From: CAVXNP01 sp963763305
Lineage (GTDB): Bacteria > Pseudomonadota > Gammaproteobacteria > Xanthomonadales > Rhodanobacteraceae
Assembly (NCBI GenBank): GCA_963763305.1
Contig: CAVXNP010000001.1
Location: forward strand, 992,001-1,056,000
Length of the DNA stretch: 64,000 nucleotides
Reading direction: 5' to 3'
Shown here: in pieces, positions 36,162 to 45,214 of the stretch
Layout of the letters: each line of letters starts with the position of its first letter
Position numbering within the stretch: the first letter of the stretch is position 1
Made by a program: the position numbers and the translations under genes
The notes under the pieces: model-generated
The model's database searches: none
The model's input: only the letters and a program-made list of their open reading frames with translations
What the model was told of the DNA's origin: nothing

Positions 36162-36557
36162 CTATTTTCCCGCCGGGTGGTTTTGTGAACTGCCAGCGGT
36201 GGGTGAGGCGACGGTACAGACCGCGCCTTGGTGTATTCGCACCGGCAACGCGCGCAGATGCGCGCCGCGGCAGGGACCACCAACGCACAGACCGTCGTCG
36301 GTACGGAAGCTCGCCCCATGCGCTGCGCAGATCAGCGTATCGCCACTGACCAGGAACTTGCCTGGAGCCCAGTCCAGGCGGCGGCCGGCATGCGGACAGA
36401 CGTTGATCCAGGCGCGCACGGCATCGCCGCGACGCCACACGATCACGCTCTCGCTCTCCCCATCGACGCAGGCATCGACCGCGATCGCTTCGCCATCGGT
36501 CGTCTGCTCGAGTCGGCACAAGGCCTGCAGCGGGGCCATATCGTCAGCTGTATCCAT
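36162..36557 (-). CDS. Rieske [2Fe-2S] domain protein
   Basis: A 131-residue single-domain ferredoxin-like protein. The cluster ligands are in NVCPHAGRRLDW (Cys-x-His) and CAAHGASF (Cys-x2-His), with the usual basal GGPCRGAHLRALPV after them. Such small Rieske proteins serve as electron carriers or as parts of oxygenases; no partner oxygenase is adjacent. The start at 36557 is the first ATG giving a compact protein; its ribosome site is weak, and an ATG a few codons later (MAPLQAL) is an alternative. It is divergent from the small membrane protein at 36634. Confidence 0.8.
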   Translation of the reverse strand: MDTADDMAPLQALCRLEQTTDGEAIAVDACVDGESESVIVWRRGDAVRAWINVCPHAGRRLDWAPGKFLVSGDTLICAAHGASFRTDDGLCVGGPCRGAHLRALPVRIHQGAVCTVASPTAGSSQNHPAGK

Positions 36558-36633
36558 CGGCACTTGTCTTGGAGGCGTCGAGGCCCCATCGTTGCACGCG
36601 TAAGTCGTTGATTTTACCACACGGATTTTTAAC

Positions 36634-36909
36634 ATGCGCTTCGTCATTGGCTCCCTGCAACGTCCCCGCCACCCGCTGGCCCGTGCCTTGTCCCTGCTGC
36701 TGGGACTGGCCGTGGTGGGAGTGCTGATGGTGTTCGGCCTGGTCGTGGCGGGTGTCCTGCTGGTTGGCGGCGGCATCCTGCTGGCGGTGCGCCAGTGGAA
36801 GCGTGCCCGTGCCGCCGGCAACGCGACGTCGTCGCGGCCCGGGCACCGCCCGGAAGTGCTCGAGGGCGATTTCGTGGTGATTCACCAGCACCGCCACGTC
36901 ACGCACTGA
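36634..36909 (+). CDS. small membrane protein of unknown function
   Basis: A 91-residue protein with a basic N-terminus, one long hydrophobic stretch at about 18-53 (probably two closely spaced segments), then a basic, histidine-rich tail (VVIHQHRHVTH). I do not recognise a family beyond small inner-membrane proteins. It lies 75 bases before the Ada-like gene on the same strand. The function is unknown. Confidence 0.6.
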   Translation: MRFVIGSLQRPRHPLARALSLLLGLAVVGVLMVFGLVVAGVLLVGGGILLAVRQWKRARAAGNATSSRPGHRPEVLEGDFVVIHQHRHVTH

Positions 36910-36984
36910 CCGGCCACCACCGCACAAGAAGCGGATGGCCCGCTGTGGCCATCCGCGGCATCCTGCGGGCATGCTCCGAAGTGG

Positions 36985-37866
36985 ATGTGCGCCATGAATG
37001 CCCGCCGTTCCGACACCGAGTCCGCGCTGGAGCGGGTCCGGGATCTGCTTGACCAGGCCGATGGCGTCCCGTCGCTGGAAGCATTGGCCCGCGCTGTCTC
37101 CCTCAGCCCGGCTCATCTGCAGCGGGCGTTCCGGCGTCGGTTCGGAATGAGCCCGGCCGAGTACCACCGCGCGCGGCGCTTCGGCCAGCTCAAGCACGCG
37201 CTGCGCGAGGGCGTCGCGGTCACCGAAGCTGTCTACGAGGCTGGCTTCGGCTCCGGCAGCCGCGTCTACGAACACAGCAATCGCCTGCTCGGCATGACCC
37301 CGGCCAGCTATCGCGCTGGCGGAGCGGGCGCCAGCATCCGCTACACCACCACCGACACCTCGCTCGGCCGGCTGCTGGTGGCCACCACCAGCCGCGGAAT
37401 CTGTGCGGTGACCCTGGGCGGCGACGATGTCGAGCTCGAGCGTGGCCTGGCCGACGAGTTTCCCCATGCCCGCCGCGAGCGGGTCGATGCCGGCCGCGAG
37501 GAGTGGTTGGACGCGGTGATCGGCCGGGTCACCCACCAGCTGGGTTGGGACTGCGGACCGCGGCCGGCCATGCCCCCGCTGGATATCCGGGCAACCGCGT
37601 TCCAGTGGCGCGTGTGGCAGGCGCTGACCCGGATTCCCGCCGGCCAGACCCGCAGCTACGGGCAGTTGGCCGCGGAACTGGGGCAACCCGGTGCGGCGCG
37701 CGCCGTGGGCAACGCCTGCGGCCGCAACCGGCTGGCGCTGATCGTGCCCTGCCATCGGGTGATCCGCGAGGACGGTTCGCCCGGCGGTTGGCGCTGGGGC
37801 CTGCAGCGCAAGTACGCATTGCTGCAGGACGAAGCGCGCCACGCGGGCCAGCCCGGGCCGGCTTGA
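36985..37866 (+). CDS. Ada-like protein: AraC-type HTH plus methylguanine-DNA methyltransferase
   Basis: A 293-residue fusion. An AraC-type DNA-binding domain spans about 16-113 (SLEALARAVSLSPAHLQRAFRRRFG by pattern). The O6-methylguanine methyltransferase domain follows, with active-site IVPCHRVI at about 253-260 and the FQWRVWQALTRIP helix. The N-terminal Ada zinc domain, which senses methylphosphotriesters, is absent. The protein can probably repair O6-methylguanine, but how its HTH is switched on is unclear. An ATG at 36994 is an equally plausible start. Confidence 0.9.
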   Translation: MCAMNARRSDTESALERVRDLLDQADGVPSLEALARAVSLSPAHLQRAFRRRFGMSPAEYHRARRFGQLKHALREGVAVTEAVYEAGFGSGSRVYEHSNRLLGMTPASYRAGGAGASIRYTTTDTSLGRLLVATTSRGICAVTLGGDDVELERGLADEFPHARRERVDAGREEWLDAVIGRVTHQLGWDCGPRPAMPPLDIRATAFQWRVWQALTRIPAGQTRSYGQLAAELGQPGAARAVGNACGRNRLALIVPCHRVIREDGSPGGWRWGLQRKYALLQDEARHAGQPGPA

Positions 37867-37990
37867 AGCGCACTCAACCCAGCTTTCGGAAACGCTCGCT
37901 ACCGACCCGATGCCCGCCCGATTACGCTGCGCTTTGCTTAGACTATGCAGCGCGTTGCCGACCGGCACCGCTCCCCCCGGACCCCGAAAC

Positions 37991-38911
37991 ATGAACGACA
38001 CGACTGCCCCCCTCGCTGGCGCGCCGGTGCGCGCGCTGGACAACCCGCGCGTGATGATCCCGCTGGCGCTGCTGGCGCTGTACGTGATCTGGGGCTCGAC
38101 CTATCTGGGCATCCGCTTCGCGCTGGAGAGCTACCCGCCGTTCCTGCTGGCCGGGGTGCGCTTTCTGGCCGCCGGCTGCGCGATGTACGGTTTCCTGCGC
38201 TGGCGCGGTATCGCCTCGCCGACCCGGCGGCAATGGCGCAACGCCGCCTTCACCGGCGTGCTTCTGCTCGGCTTCGGCAACGGACTGGTGTGCTTTGCCG
38301 AAGAGCGGGTCAGTTCCGGCATCGCCGCGGTCGCGGTGGCCAGCATGCCGTTGTTCGCTGCGGTGTTTTCCGGCATGTACGGCCAGTGGCCAAACCGCCG
38401 CGAGACGCTGGGCCTGCTGGTCGGCTTCGTCGGCGTGATCGTGCTCAACCTGGGCAGCGGCCTGTCCGGCTCACGTCTGGGTGCGATCGCCCTCCTGACC
38501 GCGGCGATGTGCTGGGCCTTCGGCTCGGCCTGGAGCCGCCGCCAGGACATGCCGGCCGGCCCGATGAACACCGCCGCGCAAATGCTTTGCGCCAGCGTGG
38601 CCCTGCTCGCGGTCGGTTTCGCCGGTGGCGAGCACCTGCCGGCCCATCCCACCCTGCGCGCCACCGCGGCGGCGGTGTACCTGGCCGTATTCGGATCGAT
38701 CATTGCCTTCAGCGCCTACCTGTACGTACTCAGGCACGCGCGGCCGGCGCTGGCCACCAGCTATGCCTATGTGAACCCGCCGGTGGCGGTGCTGTTCGGC
38801 CTGCTGCTGGCCGGCGAGACGGTAGGGCCGTTCGATCTGGCCGGGATGGCGATCATCCTGATGGGCGTCGGCGTGATCACCCTTGCCCGGCAGCGCCGGC
38901 AATCGGGCTGA
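37991..38911 (+). CDS. yedA: EamA/DMT-family exporter, YedA-like
   Basis: A 306-residue inner-membrane transporter with ten predicted segments in two EamA repeats. The hallmark start of repeat 1 is ALYVIWGSTYLGIRFALESYPPF (by pattern), and repeat 2 ends YAYVNPPVAVLFGLLLAGE. Family members export drugs or metabolites. The ATG at 37991 is chosen over the frame start at 37910 because the first transmembrane segment then lies about 20 residues in, as in YedA. It is convergent with the ABC permease. Confidence 0.88.
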   Translation: MNDTTAPLAGAPVRALDNPRVMIPLALLALYVIWGSTYLGIRFALESYPPFLLAGVRFLAAGCAMYGFLRWRGIASPTRRQWRNAAFTGVLLLGFGNGLVCFAEERVSSGIAAVAVASMPLFAAVFSGMYGQWPNRRETLGLLVGFVGVIVLNLGSGLSGSRLGAIALLTAAMCWAFGSAWSRRQDMPAGPMNTAAQMLCASVALLAVGFAGGEHLPAHPTLRATAAAVYLAVFGSIIAFSAYLYVLRHARPALATSYAYVNPPVAVLFGLLLAGETVGPFDLAGMAIILMGVGVITLARQRRQSG

Positions 38912-38950
38912 TCGCCCTCCGGCCAGCCGGGAACCACAGGCTGGAACAGC

Positions 38951-38986
38951 GCGCCGCCACTTCCGCATGGGCGACAGTGGCGGCGC
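38951..38986. terminator. bidirectional hairpin between convergent genes
   Basis: GCGCCGCCACT (38951-38961) and its exact reverse complement (38976-38986) lie between the yedA-like gene and the permease stop at 38991. There is no T-run on either side. Confidence 0.45.
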
Positions 38987-38990
38987 GGCT

Positions 38991-40295
38991 TCACGATTCG
39001 CGCAGCGCGGTGGTGATCGGCAGTCGCGCGGCCCGCATGGCTGGAAACAGTCCGCCCACGAAGCCGATCGCCAGCGCCCACTTCAAGCCTGTCCCGATCA
39101 GCTGCGGGCTTACCTGGAAGCGGAACATCACCTGGGTCAAGCCGTTAAGAGTCGAGGCGGAGTAGCCGTTGAACACCAGCCATACGACCAGCGCACCAAG
39201 CAGGCCACCCAACAGCGCAAGCAGCATCGTCTCGATCATGACCGAGACCACCACCGGTGCGCCGCGAAAGCCGATCGCACGCAGGGTGGCGATCTCCCGG
39301 GCCCGTGCGGCCACTGCGGCGAACATGCAGTTGAGCGCGCCGAAGATCGCGCCGATCGCCATGATCACGCCAACGGTCAGCCCGATCGCATGGATCACCT
39401 TGGCCAGACCGGCCGACTGCTTGGTGAAATAGTCCGTGGTGGTACTCGCGTCCACCCGCAGCCGCGGGTCAGAAGCCAGTGCCGCCTTGAACGGCCCGAA
39501 CGCCTGCGCATCGTGCAGCCTGGCCAGCACCGACTGGGCGCTGCTGCCGCGCCCATAGGCGCTGGCCACCACCTGGCGATCGGCCCAAAGCTCCGAATCG
39601 TAGGCGTCGCCGGAGGCGAACACGCCGACCACTTTCCACGGCTGGTTGCCCAGCTTGACGGTGTCGCCCACCTCCATGCCACGGAACTGGCCGGCCGCCC
39701 CCTGGCCCACGATCAGCTCGCGCAGGCCGGACTGGAACCGGCGCCCCTGGATGATTTTCAGATCCGGGCGCATCGCCCAGGCGGCGGAGTCGACTCCACG
39801 CAACTGTGCGTTGGCGTCGTCACCGGAGTCCTTGGTCGGCACGCTCGCGGCGACCACCAGCTCGGCCGATATCAGCGGCTTGCCGTCGCTCTGGGCGATC
39901 CCCGGTGCCTGCTCGATGGCCAGCACGTCATCGTGGGTGATCACCGAGGCGCTCTCGGCCACGGCACCACCGCGCATCACGATCGCGGTGTCGTCCCGGC
40001 CGCCGCTTTGCAGAGTGGCCGTCAGTCCCTCGCCCATCGCCAGCAGCGCCACCAGCACGCCGACTACCCCGGCGATGCCGATCACGATCACCGAGGATGA
40101 GCCCAGCCGCTGGCGGAGCGTACTGACGCCCACGGCGGTGACCGAAGCGGTCTGTCGTCCGCTGCGGAACAGCGCCAGCCACGCGATGAACAACAGCGCC
40201 AGGACGGCTATCCCCAGCCAGGGCAACAGGGTCCAGCAGACCACGGCGGCGACCAGCAGCAGGCAAAGCCCGAGGTTGGCAAGCAATCGCTTCAT
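38991..40295 (-). CDS. ABC transporter permease, MacB/FtsX type (second)
   Basis: A 434-residue membrane protein. It starts with two hydrophobic segments (residues about 5-45), then the MacB-type periplasmic domain, then three segments in the FtsX domain (GVIMAIGAIFGALNCMFAAVAARAREIATLRAIGF by pattern). The ATG at 40295 has GGGAG upstream, 11 bases after the stop of the first permease. Together with the permease at 40307 it forms a heterodimeric exporter. Confidence 0.88.
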   Translation of the reverse strand: MKRLLANLGLCLLLVAAVVCWTLLPWLGIAVLALLFIAWLALFRSGRQTASVTAVGVSTLRQRLGSSSVIVIGIAGVVGVLVALLAMGEGLTATLQSGGRDDTAIVMRGGAVAESASVITHDDVLAIEQAPGIAQSDGKPLISAELVVAASVPTKDSGDDANAQLRGVDSAAWAMRPDLKIIQGRRFQSGLRELIVGQGAAGQFRGMEVGDTVKLGNQPWKVVGVFASGDAYDSELWADRQVVASAYGRGSSAQSVLARLHDAQAFGPFKAALASDPRLRVDASTTTDYFTKQSAGLAKVIHAIGLTVGVIMAIGAIFGALNCMFAAVAARAREIATLRAIGFRGAPVVVSVMIETMLLALLGGLLGALVVWLVFNGYSASTLNGLTQVMFRFQVSPQLIGTGLKWALAIGFVGGLFPAMRAARLPITTALRES

Positions 40296-40306
40296 TTCGT
40301 TCTCCC

Positions 40307-41470
40307 TCAGCGTCCGCTCAAGGCGTCCACGATATTCAGGCGCATCGCGCGCCACGATGGCAGCCAGCCCACCACCAGCCCGATCACCAGCATCAGACCC
40401 AGGCCGCGTGCCCAGGTCGCGCCACCGAGCCCCTGGACCGGGATCATGCCGCCACTGGCCACGCCAAGGGCCGGCACGATCACTGCCACCAGCCCCAGCC
40501 CCAGCACCCCGCCAAGCAGCAGCAACAGCACGCTTTCGGCCAGCACCATCGCCTGCACGCTGCGGCTGGAGAAGCCGATCGTCTTCAGCACCGCCAACTC
40601 GCCGGTGCGTTCGCGTACCGCCTGCATCATGGTGTTTCCGGTCAGCAGCAACAGGGTGAAGAACACCGCGCCCATGATCGACATCACGATCAGGCCGATA
40701 TTGACCATCTGCTTCAGGAACGAGGCCTGGAACGCCTGCTCGGTCTGCGCCTTGGTCTCGTGGTCGGAGTTGGCCGAGATGGCGTCGATCTGTCCGGCGA
40801 CCGCGTCGGCATGGGACGGATCGCCCACCTTGACGATGTACCAATGCACGGTACCGCTGCCGAAAGCGTTGTTCTCGTCGAAGTATTTCCAGTGGAACAT
40901 CAGCATCTGCTCGCGACCGGCAGCCTTGGGGTCCCTGGCGTGGAAAATGCCCGCAACGTCGAAAGTCCAGGTATTGCTGCCGGAGGCGCGCGAGGGGAAG
41001 ATCGTCGACTGCAGCGGGATCTTGTCGCCGACTTTCCAGCCGAACCGTTTGGCCAGCGCCGCGCCGACGATGGCACCGGTGCGCGTGCGGTCCCATGCCT
41101 GGCGCTGTTCGGCCGGCAACGACAGTTCCGGGTACAGGTCCAGGTAGCTCGGGCTGACCGCGAAGCTGACCACCTGGTTGCGCTGGTCCTGGTAGACCCC
41201 GCCGAACCAGTTGGCCGAGGCCACGTCCACCACGCCCGGCACCTGGGCGATGCGCTGGCCCAGGCTTTGCGGCAAGGGTTGCTGCATCGACATCCGCGAA
41301 TTGACGATCAGGCGGCCGGCGCCCTCGACGCTGCCGCCGGCGCTGAATGCCACGCGCACCGCGTCGAGCATGCCGAACAGCACGAATGCGGCAATGATCG
41401 ACACCAGGGTGAGGATGGTGCGGGTCTTGCGGCGGAACAGCGCCGCCCAGATCAGGTGAAGGTACTTCAT
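40307..41470 (-). CDS. ABC transporter permease, MacB/FtsX type (first)
   Basis: A 387-residue permease. It has an N-terminal segment after MKYLHLIWAALFRRKTRT, a periplasmic domain of about 220 residues, and the C-terminal FtsX core with MMQAVRERTGELAVLKTIGFS. It is co-transcribed with the ATPase gene (40 bases upstream) and the second permease. Substrates of such systems include antibiotics, peptides and lipoproteins; nothing here decides which. Confidence 0.9.
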   Translation of the reverse strand: MKYLHLIWAALFRRKTRTILTLVSIIAAFVLFGMLDAVRVAFSAGGSVEGAGRLIVNSRMSMQQPLPQSLGQRIAQVPGVVDVASANWFGGVYQDQRNQVVSFAVSPSYLDLYPELSLPAEQRQAWDRTRTGAIVGAALAKRFGWKVGDKIPLQSTIFPSRASGSNTWTFDVAGIFHARDPKAAGREQMLMFHWKYFDENNAFGSGTVHWYIVKVGDPSHADAVAGQIDAISANSDHETKAQTEQAFQASFLKQMVNIGLIVMSIMGAVFFTLLLLTGNTMMQAVRERTGELAVLKTIGFSSRSVQAMVLAESVLLLLLGGVLGLGLVAVIVPALGVASGGMIPVQGLGGATWARGLGLMLVIGLVVGWLPSWRAMRLNIVDALSGR

Positions 41471-41510
41471 GGCAGGTTCCTCTCGGCAAGGTCGAGCCGG
41501 GGCGCGGCCA

Positions 41511-42197
41511 TCACGCCAGCGCCTGCTCGACCAACGCGCCCTTGTCCAGATGCAGCGTGTGGTTGGCGTACTCGGCGGCCTTGGGGTCGTGGGTGACCAT
41601 CACGATGGTCTTGCCGTGCTCGCGATTGAGCGTGCGGAGCAGCCCCAGCACGCCTTCGGCCGACTGGCGGTCCAGGTCGCCGGTGGGCTCGTCGCAGACC
41701 AGCAGGGTGGGATCGGAAACGATCGCGCGGGCGATCGCCACGCGCTGCTGCTGCCCACCGGACAGCTCGGCCGGCTTGTGCGAGGCCCGATCGTCCAGGC
41801 CGACCAGCTTCAGCGCAATCGCCGCACGCTGGCGCCGCTGCGCCGCCGACAGGCGGGTCAGCAGCAACGGCAGTTCGACATTGCGCTGGGCCGACAGCAT
41901 CGGCATCAGGTTGTAGAACTGGAAGATGAAGCCGACGTTGGCCGCACGCCACTTCGCCAACGCGCCGGCGCCAAGCTGGTCGATGCGCTGGCCGCCGACG
42001 CCGATGCTGCCAGCGGTGGGGGTGTCCAGTCCGCCGATCAAATTCAGCAGCGTGGTTTTCCCCGAACCGGAAGGGCCCATCAGCGCCAGGAATTCCCCCT
42101 GGGCGATGTCCAGGTCGATGTGGTGCAGCACTTCCACCTTCTGCTTGCCGCGGACGTAGACCTTGGCAAGGTCGCGAATCTCTATCAGGTTGGCCAT
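41511..42197 (-). CDS. ABC transporter ATP-binding protein, MacB/LolD type
   Basis: A 228-residue ATPase with Walker A GPSGSGKTT at about 40-48, Q-loop FQFYNLMP, signature LSGGQQQRVAIARAI and Walker B LLVCDEPTGDLD. It energises the two permeases that follow. The gene order adaptor, ATPase, permease, permease is that of a MacAB-like exporter with split permeases. Confidence 0.93.
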   Translation of the reverse strand: MANLIEIRDLAKVYVRGKQKVEVLHHIDLDIAQGEFLALMGPSGSGKTTLLNLIGGLDTPTAGSIGVGGQRIDQLGAGALAKWRAANVGFIFQFYNLMPMLSAQRNVELPLLLTRLSAAQRRQRAAIALKLVGLDDRASHKPAELSGGQQQRVAIARAIVSDPTLLVCDEPTGDLDRQSAEGVLGLLRTLNREHGKTIVMVTHDPKAAEYANHTLHLDKGALVEQALA

Positions 42198-42334
42198 GGC
42201 AGCTCTCCGTTGGCTCGATAATGTGTGCGAACTGTTGCGACGACCGGACAGGCAGATCGCCGCCCGCGCTTGCAGTCGGGGCGCGGCGGGGGAGCCCGTC
42301 GCCCTGACCTGTCGTGGTGCTTCGTCTGGCCGGC

Positions 42335-43558
42335 CTACTTCTCGACGGTCACCGCCGCGCCGTCGGCAAGTGCGGCTGGCGGCGCCAGCACCACGGTGTC
42401 GCCGGCCTGCAGGCCCGAGGGCACCAGGCGCTGATCACCAAAGCCGGTGGTGCTGACGTTGCGCTGGCGGACCTTGCCCTCCTGCAGCACGAACACCACC
42501 TCCTGTCCCCGGCGCCGAACCACCGCGGCAGGCGGTAGCAGCACGCCCCGCGGCGCCTGCGTCGTGGGCTTGGCGCGCTGCTCCAGGAACGAAACGCGTA
42601 CCCCCATGTCGGGCACGATGCGGGCATCGGTCTGCTCCAGCGCCACGCGCACCTTGATGGTGGCCTTGCCCCGGTCGGCGGCGGGCACGATGGCGATCAC
42701 GTGGGCCGGGATCTTCCAGTCCGGATAGGCGTCCAGTACCGCCTCGGCGGGCATGCGTGGCTGGACCCGGCCGATGTAGGCCTCGTTGACGTCCACGTCC
42801 ACTTCCAGCGAATCCATGTCGACAATGGTGCCCACACCGGTGCGTGTGAAGCCGCCGCCCGCGGATAACGGCGAGACGATCTCGCCGATCTGCGCGGCCT
42901 TGTCGGTGACCACGCCGGCGAACGGTGCACGTACCACGGTGTAGTCGTAGTTGACCTGGGCCAGCGCGGCCTGGGCCTGGGCCACCCTCTCCTGCTGGCG
43001 CTGCGCATTGAGCTGTGCGGTGTAGACATCGACCGTCGTGTTCGCCTGCTCGGCAGCCTGGTGCGAGAGCAGGCCGCGATCGGCCAGCGCGGTGGCGCGG
43101 TCGGCCTCGTTCCGCGCCTGCCCCAGTTGCGCCTGCAGTTGCGCCCCCTGCGCTCGCGCGGCCTGCACAGCGGCTTTCGCGGCATCCAGGTTGGCGCGGT
43201 AGCCGCTGTCTTCGAGTCGCGCCAACACCTGCCCGCGCTCGACGTGGTCACCTTCCTCGATCAGTACCTCGGTCAGGGTGCCGGTGATCTGCGCCGATAC
43301 CGTGGCTTGCCGTCGTGCGGTGATGTAGCCGGTCGCCTGCAGCACCGCGCCGGCCTGGCCGGCATTCGAGGGCGACGTCGCGATCGCCGTTCGCACTGCA
43401 ACCGGTCGCTGACCGAGCATCCACCATCCCGCCGCGGCAAGCAGTGCCACGACGACCGCCGCGCCGATCCACCAGGGCCAGCGCGGCGTGGCTTTGCCGA
43501 TGTCCTCGCGCTGACTGCGATCGATCTTCAGCGCGCCCAACAAGTCCCCGTTATCCAC
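42335..43558 (-). CDS. periplasmic adaptor (HlyD/MacA/RND membrane fusion family)
   Basis: A 407-residue protein anchored by one segment at about 28-48 (WPWWIGAAVVVALLAAAG). It has the biotinyl-lipoyl-like hairpin, a coiled-coil of about 80 residues rich in A, Q and R, and the beta-barrel with VVRAPFAGVVTDKAAQIGEIV. It bridges the inner-membrane ABC transporter to an outer-membrane channel. No TolC-like gene is adjacent, so a channel encoded elsewhere is likely shared. It is the first gene of the four-gene operon. Confidence 0.9.
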   Translation of the reverse strand: MDNGDLLGALKIDRSQREDIGKATPRWPWWIGAAVVVALLAAAGWWMLGQRPVAVRTAIATSPSNAGQAGAVLQATGYITARRQATVSAQITGTLTEVLIEEGDHVERGQVLARLEDSGYRANLDAAKAAVQAARAQGAQLQAQLGQARNEADRATALADRGLLSHQAAEQANTTVDVYTAQLNAQRQQERVAQAQAALAQVNYDYTVVRAPFAGVVTDKAAQIGEIVSPLSAGGGFTRTGVGTIVDMDSLEVDVDVNEAYIGRVQPRMPAEAVLDAYPDWKIPAHVIAIVPAADRGKATIKVRVALEQTDARIVPDMGVRVSFLEQRAKPTTQAPRGVLLPPAAVVRRRGQEVVFVLQEGKVRQRNVSTTGFGDQRLVPSGLQAGDTVVLAPPAALADGAAVTVEK

Positions 43559-43827
43559 ACCTTCGCTCCTTGGCCACCGACTGGCCTGCTGGCATGCGCC
43601 CCGATAACTCCATCATCGCCTGATGCGCCTGCTGCACCCTAGGGACCAGCATCAACCATCGCCTGTGACAGGTGTCATCCCGGCGCGGCCATGATGCGGC
43701 CATCCGGGGGTTGCGTCTGCTGCCGCGACACTTATCGGTTGCATCCCCCTGCGGACACGCTCCTGGCCGGGAGCCAGCAGCGACGAAGCGCTACACTTGA
43801 TCTCCCCGAACAGCCTGCGCAGCGGCC

Positions 43828-44514
43828 ATGCACTACGTGATTGATCCCCCTGTCCAGCCCTCGTTGCCGGTAATGGGCGACACCCGACGCTTCCCGGTGC
43901 GCCGGATCTTCTGCATCGGCCGCAACTACGCCGAGCACGCGCGCGAAATGGGGGCGGCGGTGGACCGCGACGCCCCGTTGTTCTTCTGCAAACCGGCCGA
44001 CGCAATCGTCAGTGATGGCGCCGATATTCCGTATCCGCAGGCCACCGGCGATCTCCATCACGAGGTGGAGATGGTGGTGGCACTGGGCGCCGGTGGTCGC
44101 GACCTGACCCCACAGGCAGCGGCTGCCTGCGTATGGGGACACGCGGTGGGGCTGGATCTGACGCGGCGCGACCTGCAGGCCGCCGCCAAATCGCGCAGCC
44201 ATCCCTGGGAAGTGGCCAAGGCTTTCGATCGTTCGGCGCCGGTCTCGGCATTGCGCCCGGTGGACCAGGGCAGGCCCGATCCGGAGACCCTGCTCAGCCT
44301 CAGCGTGAACGGCACCGTGCGTCAACAGGCACGCCTGGGCCAGATGCTGCACACCGTGCCGCAGATCATTGCCACGCTGTCGACCCTGTTCGAATTGCAG
44401 CCGGGTGACCTGATCTTTACCGGCACGCCTGCCGGCGTGGCCGCGCTGCATCCGGGCGATCGCTTCCATGCCGCGCTGCAGGGAATCGCCGAGCTGGATG
44501 GGCGCATCGTCTAG
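43828..44514 (+). CDS. fumarylacetoacetate hydrolase family protein
   Basis: A 228-residue cytosolic enzyme of the FAH fold. It begins with IFCIGRNYAEHAREMG and carries the metal-ligand stretch HHEVEMVVALG (E-x-E) near residue 75, FFCKP and a late IFTGTPAGVAAL. Members act as acylpyruvases, oxaloacetate decarboxylases or aromatic-catabolism hydrolases; this short form most resembles acylpyruvase-type proteins. It stands alone upstream of mscL. Confidence 0.85.
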   Translation: MHYVIDPPVQPSLPVMGDTRRFPVRRIFCIGRNYAEHAREMGAAVDRDAPLFFCKPADAIVSDGADIPYPQATGDLHHEVEMVVALGAGGRDLTPQAAAACVWGHAVGLDLTRRDLQAAAKSRSHPWEVAKAFDRSAPVSALRPVDQGRPDPETLLSLSVNGTVRQQARLGQMLHTVPQIIATLSTLFELQPGDLIFTGTPAGVAALHPGDRFHAALQGIAELDGRIV

Positions 44515-44598
44515 ACGACCGCCGCCGGCGCTCGATATCCGCCCGGCCCGTACTGCGTTAGAGTCCACGCTGATCACCCCCTTCCCTAGGAGACCGGC

Positions 44599-45060
44599 AT
44601 GGGCATGTTGCAGGAATTCAAGACGTTCGCCATGCGTGGCAACGTGGTCGACCTGGCCGTAGGCGTGGTGATCGGCGGCGCCTTCGGCAAGATCGTCACC
44701 TCACTGGTCAACGACGTGATCATGCCGCCGATCGGCTGGCTGATCGGTGGCGTGGACTTCTCGCGGCTGCGCTGGGTGCTGCGACCGGCCAACCTCAGCG
44801 ATCCGGCGCACAAGATCAGCGAGGTGGCAATCCAGTACGGCGCTTTCCTCAACACCGTGATCCAGTTCGTCATCGTGGCCTTCGCCATCTTCATGCTGGT
44901 CAGCGCCATGAACCGGCTGGCGCGCAAGCACGAGGACGAACCGGCCAAGGCACCCGAACCGGCCGCCATCCCGCCGGACGTGCGTCTACTGACCGAGATT
45001 CGCGACCTGCTCAAGGCCGGCCAGCCGAACCCGCCGTCCGGCCTGGACCGGCAACCGTAG
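44599..45060 (+). CDS. mscL: large-conductance mechanosensitive channel
   Basis: A 153-residue homopentameric channel that opens under hypo-osmotic shock. The N-terminal amphipathic helix and TM1 (EFKTFAMRGNVVDLAVGVVIG by pattern) and TM2 (VIQFVIVAFAIFMLVSAMN) are intact. The C-terminal helix bundle has LLTEIRDLL, preceded by a proline/alanine-rich linker. AGGAG precedes the ATG. Confidence 0.96.
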   Translation: MGMLQEFKTFAMRGNVVDLAVGVVIGGAFGKIVTSLVNDVIMPPIGWLIGGVDFSRLRWVLRPANLSDPAHKISEVAIQYGAFLNTVIQFVIVAFAIFMLVSAMNRLARKHEDEPAKAPEPAAIPPDVRLLTEIRDLLKAGQPNPPSGLDRQP

Positions 45061-45214
45061 CGGCAGCAGCTTCGGCGCCACGGGGAGCCCGGCCGACATC
45101 GCGCCCGCGTGGATGGCCGGCTCGCACGCGCCATCCACGCCGCCATGACTTCCGGCCTAAGCGAACACGGCCAGCACCACCAATAATCGACGATCACCCA
45201 CCGCGGAGTTCTCC

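Noticed and set aside
38991..41489. 832-codon minus-strand open frame joining both permease regions
   Set aside because: Its first half is out of frame with the real permease at 40307-41470; only the part from 40295 encodes an FtsX-type protein.
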